The position numbers and the translations under genes were made by a program. The notes under the pieces are model-generated. The model was not told where the DNA came from. It made no database searches and was given only the letters and a program-made list of their open reading frames with translations. A stretch of 64,000 bases of DNA from Populus alba (taxonomy: Eukaryota > Streptophyta > Magnoliopsida > Malpighiales > Salicaceae): positions 2,418,001 through 2,482,000 of the forward strand of contig NC_133295.1 in NCBI RefSeq assembly GCF_005239225.2, in the 5' to 3' direction. Shown here piece by piece: positions 1 through 11,615 of this stretch. Position 1 is the first letter of the stretch. Each line of letters opens with the position of its first letter.

Positions 1-538
1 TGAATATTGTTGGAAAAGAAAAACAAATCACAATTATATCTCACAAAAATAGACATACAAGATTTATTGTGATTCAGAAAAATTTCACCTACTTCATAGA
101 TTCGATTATTATGAAAGAAAATTAGTATAAAAATATGATTTGATTTGTTTTATCAAAAACCCAATTTTAAAACTCTTGGACACCCACTCTCTTGAACTTG
201 AAGAAAACCCTTAACCATTGAGGGCTTTTTCCCACTCTAGAACCAATCTTTTCTCATCCATTTATAATAAATTTGATAATTAAGTTTACAAAATCCAATA
301 ACTACTCTATTATTTCTTGATTATTGCTCTATTTGTTTGATCAATACTGTACACAAAATTAGTCATATTCTAAATATATTAATAATGAATTTGATTTTTT
401 TTTCTTTGAAAGAAGAAAATATAAGTATTTTATCTCATTAACACTATTTGAAAAAAAAACTTGTAAAATAACACAATTTAAAAAAGTTTTGATAAAATAG
501 CATAGTTTGATACTTGTCGAATTAAAAAACACGACAAA
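1..538. other. AT-rich intergenic DNA, no gene seen
   Basis: Very AT-rich with homopolymer A/T runs. The only open frames are short, have no recognisable domain and lack gene-like codon use. No RNA gene or clear regulatory element was seen. Confidence 0.6.
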
Positions 539-1336
539 ATGGTATTTTAAAGAAATTGTTAAATGGACCAGCATGAATTACAATGAGAAGAGATGAAAGA
601 TAATTAAAAAAAAAACTCTAAAGGCACATCAAAGCTTCGATTATGACATCACTAATACCATTAAAAATGTCTCAAAGAGACAAATCTAATTACATCGAAG
701 AAAATCACCAATGGTGATCGAAGAAAACTACACTCTCCATCCAAAAACAAATAGGTAATTGCAATAAGAAGAGATGAGAGAGAGAGAAAAAAAAAAACAA
801 GAAAGATACACCGGAGACAATCTATGATTAAAACACCATCGATACCATTAGAAAAATATCAATGAGATAAATCCAATGACTTAAAAAAAGATCATCAAAG
901 TGGGTCACACGTGGTAAATGGCTTGCTTGTCTTTGGGAAGATAGTGTGACTCACTCTGATAATCTTTGGTGACCTTTTTAATGTCGTTGGATTTATCTTA
1001 TCGAGATCTTCCTAATAATATCGGTGATGTCATAATTGAAGTTTTGATGCATCTCCAAGATCTCTTTCTTTTTTTATTTTTTTCATTTTATATCTTTTCT
1101 CTTCTCATTGTAATTGCTCACTTGTCTTTGGATGTAGAGTGTGACCACTCCGATCACTGTTGATGATCGTCTTTAATGTCATTAGATTTCTCTCGTTGAG
1201 ATTTCTTTTGATAATATTAGTGATGTTGTAATTATAGCTTTGGTATGTTCTCGATGTTTTTCTTTTTTTCTTTTTCTCTCCCTTCTCTCTTATTGCAATT
1301 TATGCTAGCTCATTTAACAATTTCTTTGAAAACCAT
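539..1336. mobile_element. Foldback-like inverted-repeat element
   Basis: The two halves are imperfect reverse complements. The left edge reads atggtattttaaagaaattg and the right edge reads caatttctttgaaaaccat, which pair as terminal inverted repeats. Each arm (about 539-900 and 960-1336) is itself made of two related units of roughly 180 bp, each containing a 'gatgtcat' or 'gacatcac' core and a 'cttctcattgtaatt'-type motif. The short centre (about 900-960) has no coding capacity. The small frame at 966-1163 lies inside the right arm and is not a gene. A non-autonomous foldback or Mutator-like element is the best guess. I could not fix a target-site duplication. Confidence 0.6.
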
Positions 1337-2343
1337 GTTTTCCATCTATTATTACTTAAAATATTGCCCTTTTCCGATTGCAGCATGCCCTAAACTAAAG
1401 AGATATTTAAGAATGTGATAATGATTGCGGTTCAAAATGCTTTTAGATTCAGAAATATATTAAAATAATAATTTTTTAAAAAAAATTATTTTTAACATTA
1501 GCATATCAAAATAATTTAAAAATATAAAAAAAATTAATTTTAAATAAAAAATTAAAATTTTAAAAAAATAAATTTCAATTATGTTCCTAGGAGCTATTTC
1601 ATTAAAAAAAAAAAAAAACAGTATTATTTTACTAATCTTATTAAACCGTGCTACTTTTTTGTAAAGAAATCAGAAAGCACACGATATTACAAAGAGGACA
1701 GGTCAAGTCACTAGATAAATCGAGTTGAAGATTTTGTCAGAAAGTTCCAAATTCCACACTCCAAATTGTCATCATTTACCACTCATTTAAATCAGGTTCA
1801 TACTCAGCTCAAAGTTGAGGATTTTTTTGCATTAATTCAATTAAAAAGTCACCATTATGATTTTTTTAACAAGAAAAATATATTCGAGTCTCACATCAAC
1901 ATTATAAAGTCTTTTCTATATATATATATATATATAATTTCTCATGATAAATTAAATTTATTTAATGAGCGATTTTCCTCTCTAAACCTTGGAATCTGAA
2001 TATAGCATGAGAATCATTCACTTATAAATTATAATCATAAGATTCATGAGAATTTTACACTTTACCACTTTGTTTAAGCAAGTATTAATATCAATAATAA
2101 AAAAAGAGAAAAAATAAAGTAGGTGTGAACGTGCCTGAGAAAGCGCGTGGACCTATCTCTGACAACGTGATAGAGTGATGATGAGGGATGAGCACTGTCT
2201 AGCCCACAAAGACACAGATTTTGGCTTGGTACATTCAATATGGCAAGGAATGCATTCACTTGTTCAATTTGCATTATAATAATACAAAAAATACTATACT
2301 CCTACAGTCCCACTTTACAAAAAAAAATATATTAAAAATTTAA

Positions 2344-2346
<3 letters not shown>

Positions 2347-2394
<48 letters not shown>
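2347..2394. repeat. Compound (AT)n(AC)n microsatellite
   Basis: An uninterrupted AT dinucleotide run passes directly into an AC run. This is likely to be length-polymorphic. Confidence 0.95.
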
Positions 2395-2469
2395 TGAAGA
2401 TATTTTATTTTCCCTAAGATACTATCATGAAGTTTATAATTCCTGTTTACATGTCTGAATTTAATATTA

Positions 2470-2690
2470 GTGGCTAGTATTTAGTGAAATATTAATCATG
2501 AATTGACATCTACCCCGACATGTTTAAATATTTGGGTCAATTTACAGGTATCTTGACTAATTTTATAAATTTTAAAGTTAATAATTATGTAAAAAAGCTC
2601 TAGTGATCCTGAAATTTATGAGACTCGAACTCGTAATCTCTAGAGAGCAATACCTTTCAAAATTCTTTTTAATATTACTTTGATATTATT
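2470..2690 (-). mobile_element. SINE-like dispersed repeat relic
   Basis: On the minus strand it contains cgagttcgagtctc, which resembles the RNA polymerase III box B consensus GGTTCGANTCC. The segment aligns with 38540-38670: both carry a 'gggtcaa..(t)cgactaat..ttaat.atcatgtaa..' core followed by the box-B-like motif. A shorter related tail is at about 31405-31485. Box A is not clear, so a tRNA-derived SINE is an inference. Confidence 0.4.
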
Positions 2691-3194
2691 TGTTAAGGTG
2701 TTGTGTTTTTTTTTTTATATTAATATGTAAAAATTAATTTTTAAAAAAAAATATATTTAATCAATATAAAAATACATTCTTAGAGTCCGTAAAATCTAAT
2801 CCCAATGCTATACTTCGGATGCAAAAAATAATAGTGATAAAAAAAATAAAATTACATGATAGTAACATGACACAGTGTAAGCAGCATCCTGTCCTTTTAC
2901 ACCTTGTCTTTATTGCTGGGATGGTGATTGTTTTTAATTATGTTTGAGTGTATTTTAAAAATATATTTATTTTTAAAAGATGTTAAATTACTAAGCTTTA
3001 GTGTTTTTTTTTAATAATTTTGATATTAAAAATTATAAAAAAATTATTTTAATTAATTTTCAAGTAAAATAAATTTTAAAAAATATTATACAATAAAATA
3101 CCAAAAACTTAGTAAACCTAATATATTACATCATCTATTTTTATTTTTTTTTTAAAAATTAATTATTAATTACCCCATCCCTATGATTATTATT

Positions 3195-3202
3195 TATATA
3201 AA
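3195..3202 (+). promoter_or_regulatory. TATA box of the CCT-motif gene
   Basis: The sequence tatataaa lies about 225 bp upstream of the chosen start codon. It precedes a pyrimidine-rich leader (3230-3423) with no upstream ATG. Spacing fits a transcription start near 3230. Confidence 0.6.
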
Positions 3203-3423
3203 TTCCCTTTCCTTCTTAAGTCTTAAATCAAAGGCCAAAACCGGACCTATCTCTTTCTCTCCGTGTTGCATTTTGGCTCCTTTGCTTTTTAGTACCTAGC
3301 ACTAAGCTAGCTAGTCAGTGTTGTGTTGTGTTCCGGGTTACTCTGTTTTGGAAGAGGTGATTTTCCTCTCTTGCTCTGTTTCAAGATTTGGAAAAAACAG
3401 AGTGATTGCAATTTTTGACAAAA

Positions 3424-6400
3424 ATGTATGAAGAGAGTGGACTATTGTTTCCCTATATGCAGAATTTCTTTCAAGATATTCAACAACTTGAAGAGTATTG
3501 CAAGTATCAAAAGACCAATGTTCCAATGGTAATTTGTTTTCTCTGTTTTTGCTTGTATTTATATGCCCTTTTCACTTTGTGTTTAAGCTCTTTTTTACTT
3601 TGTTTATCTGAGTGATCTGCATTCATTTGATCGGTTCTGAACTGGGTTTTGGCTATTTTAGACTCCGGAGCTCTAGTTTTTGTGTACTTCGATTTGCTCT
3701 TTGCTTTGTACTCAAACTTGCTCTGTTTGGTTTCTGAGAAAATGGGGGTATAACAACAAGAAATATCGGTCTTTTACTGTGGAAATCCAATTCAAAGTTC
3801 ATATTTTTCTTGTTTCTTTGTTAAATTTCTTATGGAAAGTTCGAAGTTTTGATCTTGAGGACTTGATTTTTTCAGTGAAACTTGTCTTCTTGATGCTTGT
3901 GTTTTTTACTCCTCCGTTTAGTTGCTGAGAAAATGGAAGAAAAGACTGATTTTATTTTTTTTATGCTTGGGGGTTTGTGCTTATTTACACAACTATCAAT
4001 GTCTTCAGTTTTTGTTCTCAACATTTGGTAAGCAACCAAATAGGGCTAAAATGGAAACAACAACTGTTTTCTTTACTTGTTGGATCTAGAACATATATCA
4101 AAAGAAAGACTACAAAAGGAAAATGATTTCACACTTTCAAATTCCGTGTTCTTTAAGATTTCTTCTATTTTCTGACTCCAATTGTGTGATGGTGAACGGA
4201 TAGTGGGATTTTTATTGGCCTTTTAACCCACTAACTAAGATAAAAGAAGGAAAAAGGTCTTGTTTTATTTTTTTGGCATAGAGAAGAGAAGAAAAGTTGG
4301 GAAAGTTGAAAAGAGAGTATTCTCTCCACCTCTATTGTATTGGCTTTTTGGCTGTCTTTCTCTTTCTCTTGGATGTTGAAGCTAAACTCGTATAAAGGAG
4401 GTGAAAAGAAAATTAATCTTGAAAGAGTTTCATTAGATCTTTGCTTTTGCTAAAAATGTTTGGTGTTTATGCAAATAAGCTAGTGATGTTTTGAGTCATA
4501 GGTGCTTAGCCATTTAAAGAATCTTTTCTTGAGTTGAGCTGTGAAGTGTTCATCTCATAAAGAAATCACTTCATCTGTCTTGAAAATTCGGTCTTAACAG
4601 GCTACAGTGAGGTCTCTTCTCCTGCCCTGTCTTTGGAGGAATTCTAGAACCCTAATTATTGGATTTGTTGGATTTTGACACATTGAATGGTTCATTCGTG
4701 AAACTTAACCCATTCAACTCTACTGAAAGGCCGTGATTAGATGGTTTCTTCTTCGATTAATGAAACATCCATTTAAACTAAAAGCAACTGAAACAGGAAA
4801 GTCCTGATACGAAGGCAGAAAAACTAAGCACTCAAAGATACTAACTACAAAGTAACAAAGAAAAACACATTAAATTGTTTATCATTAGATGGGTTTTGGG
4901 GGTTAATATAGTGATTTATCACTTTAGCATGCTTTTAAAATCTGTAGATTTTCCTAAAAAATGTATATTTACGGCTACATCCATGTACTTGTGCATGTTT
5001 ATTTACTGCTGTATACATGTGTTCCCAAATCAGCACTTACACCAGATTGAGTTACAACATATAACAAGACTTCATTTCCAACCTATTTAAGAATCCCTCA
5101 AGACTAGGGATAAAATAATTGGTGAAGTGTTTAGATCACTATTTATTTCATACCTAATTTTCTTATGTCATCTTGTTTGTTGGTGGCTATTTTGTCTAAC
5201 ATAGAGCAACCTACTTCAGACCACTATATCAGAATATGATCTGGGAGGCGAAGGGGATCTGTTCAAAGCTCCCAAACCAATCATTGAAGAGCCACTTGTG
5301 GGCATTGATCCCATGGCGTCAGCCATTTCAATGATCTCCTGTGGGGAAGAAGGCATTACATCACAAGGACTAAAGGTGACAGATATTGAATCAATTCAAA
5401 ATGAGCAGCTTCTGAACGAGGTTTTCTATGAATGCAAGAAGGACCTCCTGGAAAAAGAAGCAATGGATACACAATCACTTGCAGAGCTTCTGGATATCAA
5501 ACTTCCTATTGTCAGGACTGATGATGAAAACCCCATTAAAGAAAACAAATTACCTCCTGATGCTGCACTATCAAAAAGTGTCAGCTCGGGATGTTTGAGT
5601 TCAATTGAGTGGGTCCATGGTGCTGCAGTGAAGCCAAGTTTTCTGGATTTTCCTGGAATTGATTTTGAAAATGCTTATGGGATGCGGAGAGCATTCAGTG
5701 AAGGAGACATAAAGGTTAGATCAATTTTTTTTTACTATACTTCTGTTTGTATTTGATTATATGCTTTTCTAGCACATTTGAACGATTTTCCCTTTTGCTT
5801 AGATCCTTCTTAGATGTGGCAAAGGGCAAAGACCTTTGCCTGACAAGAATCAATATCTCTGTGCATGTGGTATTGCTTATCATATTTTTGTGAGTCAATT
5901 CACCGCCATGAATCACTTGAAGCACTATAGGAAAGGGCTTCTGTTTCATCCAGGATGGAACTAACTGCTTTTCTTTGTGCGGCTCGTTTTAGTAGTGTTC
6001 CATAATGTAGCTGCCTCCTTGCTCTTGCAGCTGAACAGATAATTGACACTTTCATCCTTTATGAAGAATCTAATTAATTTTCTTCTCACTTAAAATGGTA
6101 TGTTGATGAGAACGATTATATCCACCACTTGATAACCGAATCTGTTGCTTTTATTTTCAGTTTAATTCTATTTCTTTTATCATTTCTCTCGCATAATTCC
6201 ATCAGATTCTAGTGGAACCTTTCTGTGCAATCCAAGCACCAAGCATGAATATGCCCTGTAATGAAGTCTACGGACTGAGAATTGTTTAGATGCTTCTGGC
6301 CATTTCCACAGGATGGGGCTGAGTCATTGATACTGAGTTTTTATGACAGACTCTTGGTAATGGTAACACGAGCCTCATCTGTTCTCCACTTGACCGACCA

Positions 6401-6850
6401 TTGATTATCAACAACTACTCTGCTGAGGACCGCCAGGAAAAGCTTTCAAGGTACAGGAATAAGAAGACGAAGAGGAACTTTGGCAGGAAAATTAAGGTAA
6501 ATAATTAAATATTATTGTTGGTTTGTTGTATATTTACTATCCGACTTGAATAAATTTCTAACAAAAGCATCAGCCACTGAAATTCCAGTTTTATCATTGC
6601 TTCTGTTTTAAAATCAAAAGGGTCTGCTAATAAAAAGCATCAAATAAGCAACAAAACTTTTATATCTCGGATCATTTACTTGGTGAGATGTATCAATTCC
6701 TTATTTTCTACCATTTTTTTCACATGCTGGATTCAACTCACATCATGTCTGTTTCAGTATGCTTGCAGGAAGGCTCTTGCAGACAGTCAGCCAAGGATTC
6801 GAGGAAGGTTTGCAAAGACTGAAGAATGGGATGTTTCCAAGAGGCAATAA
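3424..6850 (+). CDS. CCT-motif family protein (At5g41380/ASML2-like)
   Basis: Four exons, all phase 0: 3424-3528, 5205-5714, 6350-6496 and 6758-6850. They encode 284 aa. The ATG at 3424 is chosen because family members begin MYEES..FPYMQ; an earlier in-frame codon at 3406 is not ATG. Residues about 35-205 form a family-specific region with blocks such as EYDLGGEGDLFKAP and ISCGEEG. The C-terminal CCT motif (about 233-275) has RYRNKKTKRNFGRKIKYACR followed by KALADSQPRIRGRF. CCT motifs of CONSTANS, TOC1 and related proteins mediate nuclear import and binding to NF-YB/NF-YC or DNA, so a nuclear transcription regulator is inferred. No B-box or response-regulator domain is present, which excludes COL and PRR proteins. 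The first intron is long (1676 nt) and could hold regulatory elements. The exact Arabidopsis orthologue within this subfamily is not settled. Confidence 0.92.
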
Positions 6851-8820
6851 CTATCAACTAATTCAGGAAAAGGAAAAAAGAAAAGTAGCTATGCAGTGAT
6901 GGCAGAAATGAGTAATGGCATAAGCCTGGCAAATAGATTTGGCAGAAAACTAGCGACTATTGTTAAAATAAACTAGACCCCAACTCCTGCAACATAGCTG
7001 ATATCTTATTTGCTGTAATAACCTCTGCAGTGGACCAAAATGGCCGAGTAAAGTTGTACATAGGCTTGTGTTAAATAAGAAGAGGAATCTAGAAAAAGTT
7101 GTATTTGTTCATATATCTTTTGAAATGGCAATATTGTAACCCCTTTATAATTCTATTGGTGCTTCCACAGCATTTGTTATGGCGTACAAACTATTCTGGT
7201 CATTATTACTACATGATATCGGAATGGAAATGTTCTATTTCATTATTTTGTGTGCGATGAATCTATTCCATTTCTTATTCACCTTATCTCCTAGCTAAAG
7301 GTTGAGAAGGAAACCTTAAACTTCTGGGGATCCATACAGGACCCTGCTAGCTAAAACGATCATTGTCTATTAACCAATCGACTCAATGAGTTTGCATTTG
7401 TGGTAAAGCAGGAAGCTTGGTTGTGCTCTTTGTTGCATGCTTGCGGGAGGCCTGTTCTCATGTTCGGGTTAGCAGCTACTCATGCTCAGCTCTTTGTGAG
7501 GCTGCAGTGAGGTACAGCTCTCCTTTTCAGTTCTTTAGTATAATGGCATCCTTGGAGTTCTACACTGAGAACACGTTAGAAATACTGCCTGTGTCTGAAA
7601 TTGTGGCAGTAGTTGATGCAGCTAATTCGACGAGGATTTTTCCTTTCAGGCTGTCAGAACAGCCTTTTTTAGCTTCTCATTTGTATGAACTTTTCGGAAC
7701 AAGTTTCTTATTTAGTGTAAAGGCATGGTGCTTGCAATAGAATGCAGTATTGACAAGGCATTATGTGCGTGTCCTAGTTGAAACAAAGATTAGATGTCTA
7801 CTAAATTTCCCTTGATGCTGATTTTAAATAAAAATACTTAATAAACTCAATCATGTGCATTAGTATTAAACTTGAAATAATTCAACGAATTAACATAATA
7901 AATTCATGACTGGAAACTTGATTCAAGTTAGTTTTTAATTTAAACAGGTTTTGATATTAATTAGGTTATGTCCGAGTTATTTGCTGAGTTGATTTTTAAC
8001 TTGATTAACCTATTAAATCATGTTAAAATCAAGAATTTTTTTTAGAAAAAAAAAACTAAAATAATATTATTTTAAAAAATAATAATAAATTCATTTTAAT
8101 TTAGCAACCTGTCTTTTTTGAACGAGTTCCTGATACTTACAACTATGGTTATGAACACCAAAAACATTCAATCACGCGTGCTATGCAGAGGATTTCACAT
8201 TTTGATAAAAGCAAGTGCAATCCATTCATGGTCTAGATGCATGAACAGGGACATGACTGCAGCAGCGTGCAAATGTTGAACTCATTAAGCTATCACAATT
8301 AGCTTGAAGAGTCTGATTTTGCAGTTAATTAATTAGTCTGTACCCACTTAGAGTTTTGTTTTTCTTCCTAATTTCTACACATCCTGGAATGTCATTTGAT
8401 TTGACTCTGTCCTAATTCGTTGAATCCTTCTACCTTAGATTAGTCAAAATTCAGGTGTGTTCATCACATCATTGAGAGGTTTATGTGGTTACGACGAACT
8501 TACAGGCTTCCAATCCAATGATGTGACATGATTTTCTATAGAACAAAACAATCTTTTTCTCATTTTATACTCAAATGGTGTTTGCTATGCTTTCATGGAA
8601 TTAGATTTTCTAATGCGGACTATGAAATAAATCCACTGAATAAAGAGATCTATAGAATCTCTTTTTCTCAAATGATCAAATCCATAAAAAATTTCTGTAA
8701 AACAAATGATCTTTTTCTCAAATGATGTTTGGCATAATCTCATCACAAATCGTCAGTTTCTTTGACAGATTGGCCTGGTTTTCGGTAGAATATGTAAAAT
8801 AGTTATGGTAATATAGAATT
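6851..8820. other. 3' UTR of the CCT gene, then intergenic DNA
   Basis: The 3' UTR probably ends near 7100-7150. An ORF at 7417-7740 (107 codons, non-ATG start) has no recognisable domain and is not called. An imperfect direct repeat with 'ctttttctca' recurs at about 8550, 8660 and 8710. Nothing else is supported. Confidence 0.4.
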
Positions 8821-11050
8821 GAACTGCAAGTGGAAGGGGAAGGGGAAGGGGAATATGCGACGTCAAATCTTGGCAGCGGTGGCCATGGCTCTCTTCTGCC
8901 ACCCCGAGCCTCCACTATTGCGTGGATGCTTGAGCACAACATGCGTCGTCAAATCTTGAAGCACCCTTTCTTCCTCTCATTTTAAATAACAAAAAGGTTA
9001 GAAAAATCCATCTCTTTTTCAGGCTTCTACTTCTGTCGAAGAAATCAGATCAATGTGAACCACCTCTCTTATAAGTTCACCGGAGGGACTGCCATCTTGC
9101 CGAGGAATTCTGAGTTTCAAGAGCAAATTGGTATCGAGTTACTGACTTGTTAAGCGGTAAAATCTCTCTACCAGCCATCAAGATGTTGATACGACGGTGG
9201 TGGCTGCCATAACCATTCCGAAACACAACAAAAATCATATCTTCTCATTTTGGCTGCTGCTCTTTTTTTGGCTGGTCTACCCCACCACACCGACAACAGT
9301 GCTGATAAACCGCCGTGGGCAGCCACCGCATACAGGTGCCGAACCATGTGGTGTAGGCTTGTAGCAGTAGCAACCTTTGAACAAAAGCACTTGACTAATA
9401 AGCAAAGGACACTTTTGTCTCTAAGACACCTCCCCCCATTGTTGGTCATAACCCCACTTCTCTAACAGTACCAAAGCTGCCATCTTCAGAATCTCTGTTA
9501 TCACAAAATTCTTCGACAGATTACCATAAAACCTTGCAAACCCATCTGGCAAAAACACTCTTCTGAACGATTTATATGTATATATATTGATCTACCTACT
9601 TCCCAATCCAGGCAAAAGTGGCATCACTACCACAAAAATAAATAAATAGATAAACACACAAAAAGTGTGTATATATATATATATATTTTTTTTTTTTTTG
9701 TTAATTTCATCCTCCTACCCCAGATGCAGAGAGCAGAATATCTGTTAATCCTCCTACCCCAAAAATTCAGAAATTTCCTATTCATCAAATCTCGCCACAC
9801 AATTTTTGTCATGATCAACACCCTCCAAAAATCAACTTCTACCCACCAAAAGCTTTTTGCGAAGCCCAACTTGGTCAACACATCCACTCTCCCTCCTAAG
9901 AGGATGGTATTGGAAGCAAATTTCTTTAATTTAATTTCCATGGTGGGGGTGATGCCTTCTGCTAATATTGAAAGAACCCATGAGCAAAATCAAAAACCCT
10001 AATAACCCATTTCTAGAAATCAGCAACCCTAACAACACTTTTAGCTAGCACCCAATTCTTGCTCTTGCTGGTCTGGCCAGGCAGGCTCCGTTTTGGGCTG
10101 CTCTTCCTCCTCTAGGACACACAGGGCAGCTATGTGCTTGAGTTGCCATCTTCCTGCCCAAATTTGCAGGCCACAATTTTATTTTTCCCAACTTGTCTTT
10201 GGGACCCATTTCCATCATCTATCCCATCTATGAAGATGCCCCAGAAACAAGCAGGGACATGGAGTTACAGCCATGTAATAAATTTTATGCCCTAGCACAC
10301 ATCCTAACCTTCACCACGGAAACCCTAAATGGTCTGAACTTCGTATCAAAATCATAAATTGCTTGAGCAGCAACGAAGTAATTAAAAATATAATTGAGTT
10401 AATAAACAGTGTTTTTGCAATTAAAATGTCCAGGCAGCCCATTAATAGACAAACAAACTACCCAAAATACCCTCCAAGAAATGGTGGGAAAATTCATGTT
10501 TGCCATGCCATTGTTACTACAACACCTAGCAATAAAATTCAAATCCATGCTAGTCCAGTCCACACGACGAGCCAATTGTACCAGAGAAACACCATGAAAA
10601 CCATCGCCAACACCACCCCTCCTCCCCTCCCTCTCCCCATCAACACCGAAAACGGTGCCACACATTCCCAAGGCTGCCATCTTCACTCAAAAACCTCTCC
10701 TCCCTGAGTTGCAGAAACTCCCCAATCGTGCCATTATCGAAACTTACTCCAATCCAACTTTTGTCCCGAAAAATCCCATCACAAATAAAGTGGAAAATTT
10801 GTTGAATTTCCTTTACTATTTAAATCTCCTCAATAAATCAAACCTTGTTCTTAAATTCAATCAAGATGTTATTAAATTGAGTTCCCACATTCTTGGAACT
10901 ATCTACATCTACAACGTTAAAAAAAATCATATTCCCATCTTTACCAGCACACAGCAGCAACCACCATTGCTAAGCAACAAAGCATTCTTCTCAATTCCAT
11001 AGAGAAGGAGGATTAGAAGAAGATGGAATAAAGTTTTTACTCAGATTTTT
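8821..11050. other. Unclassified block, possibly a decayed transposon
   Basis: Base composition is less AT-rich than the surroundings. Several short overlapping frames occur on both strands (9168-9465, 9627-10002, 10363-10707), but none shows a known domain and all are interrupted. Two minus-strand stretches share 'gaagatggcagc(t/c)ttgg' (near 9480 and 10675), hinting at internal repetition or a degenerate coding region on the minus strand. I cannot assign a family. Confidence 0.3.
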
Positions 11051-11500
11051 ATTTAAAAAAAAAAAACACGTGAGTGAGCCCATTGCACCCTCCACCACCA
11101 CCACGACGAAAACCCCATTATTCTCTCTCACGCACCCAACAGCCCATCCACACCCACACAAGTTAAGCTCGATAAGTAGCCAGCCAGCGCACCCTTTCTC
11201 TCTCTCTAAATAACCAATTTCCCTCCGATTTCCCTCAGCTTTTCCTCCATCCTTCCTTGCATTATTTATTTTTTAATTATACATATTTTTATTTTTTTTT
11301 ATTTTTAAATATAATATCCTTTTCTTTTCCTAATACACTCCTATCTCTGCAGCGCTTTAGAGAGAGAAAGAGAGAGAAAACTGCAGCAACCCAACCAAAC
11401 CAAGAGAGAAACTTCTCTCTAGAGATTTCAGATCTCTGTTCATCATCTTCTTCTATCTTTTCTGACAGAATTGACCCGCTCTTGCACTTGCTTTGCATCC

Positions 11501-11566
11501 ATGCGGCGTCGTTTCAATCCCTTTTTGCCTGATTCTAGCCCCAGAATTAGGGTTTCTGGCGCTTAA
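11501..11566 (+). CDS. Upstream ORF in the leader of the ATX gene
   Basis: An ATG at 11501 opens a 21-codon frame (MRRRFNPFL..., ending ..RIRVSGA) that stops with TAA at 11564, 50 nt before the main ATG at 11616 and in a different frame. It sits in a leader rich in CT and AGAGA tracts. If the transcript starts upstream of 11500, this ORF could reduce translation of the methyltransferase. The sequence shows the frame; regulatory function is inferred. Confidence 0.4.
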   Translation: MRRRFNPFLPDSSPRIRVSGA

Positions 11567-11615
11567 TTTCGGTCAAATTGAAATCAATTTTGATTTTGAT
11601 TTTGATTTAGTGAAG

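Larger units (their letters stand above)
1337..3190. other. Intergenic region with dispersed AT-rich repeats
   Basis: No gene seen. Segments around 1440-1575 and 2925-3115 belong to the AT-rich dispersed family ('...tttgatattaaaaat...') that recurs throughout the window, for example at 36.9, 39.8, 42.7 and 52.9 kb. A microsatellite and a SINE-like relic are listed separately. The small ORFs at 1766-1999 and 2074-2274 show no domain. Confidence 0.5.

Noticed and set aside
7417..7740. 107-codon open frame downstream of the CCT gene
   Set aside because: It starts without ATG in this reading, has no recognisable domain and no splice-compatible neighbours.
9168..9465. Overlapping frames on both strands
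   Set aside because: Mutual shadows with no domain or conserved motif. Covered by the unclassified block.
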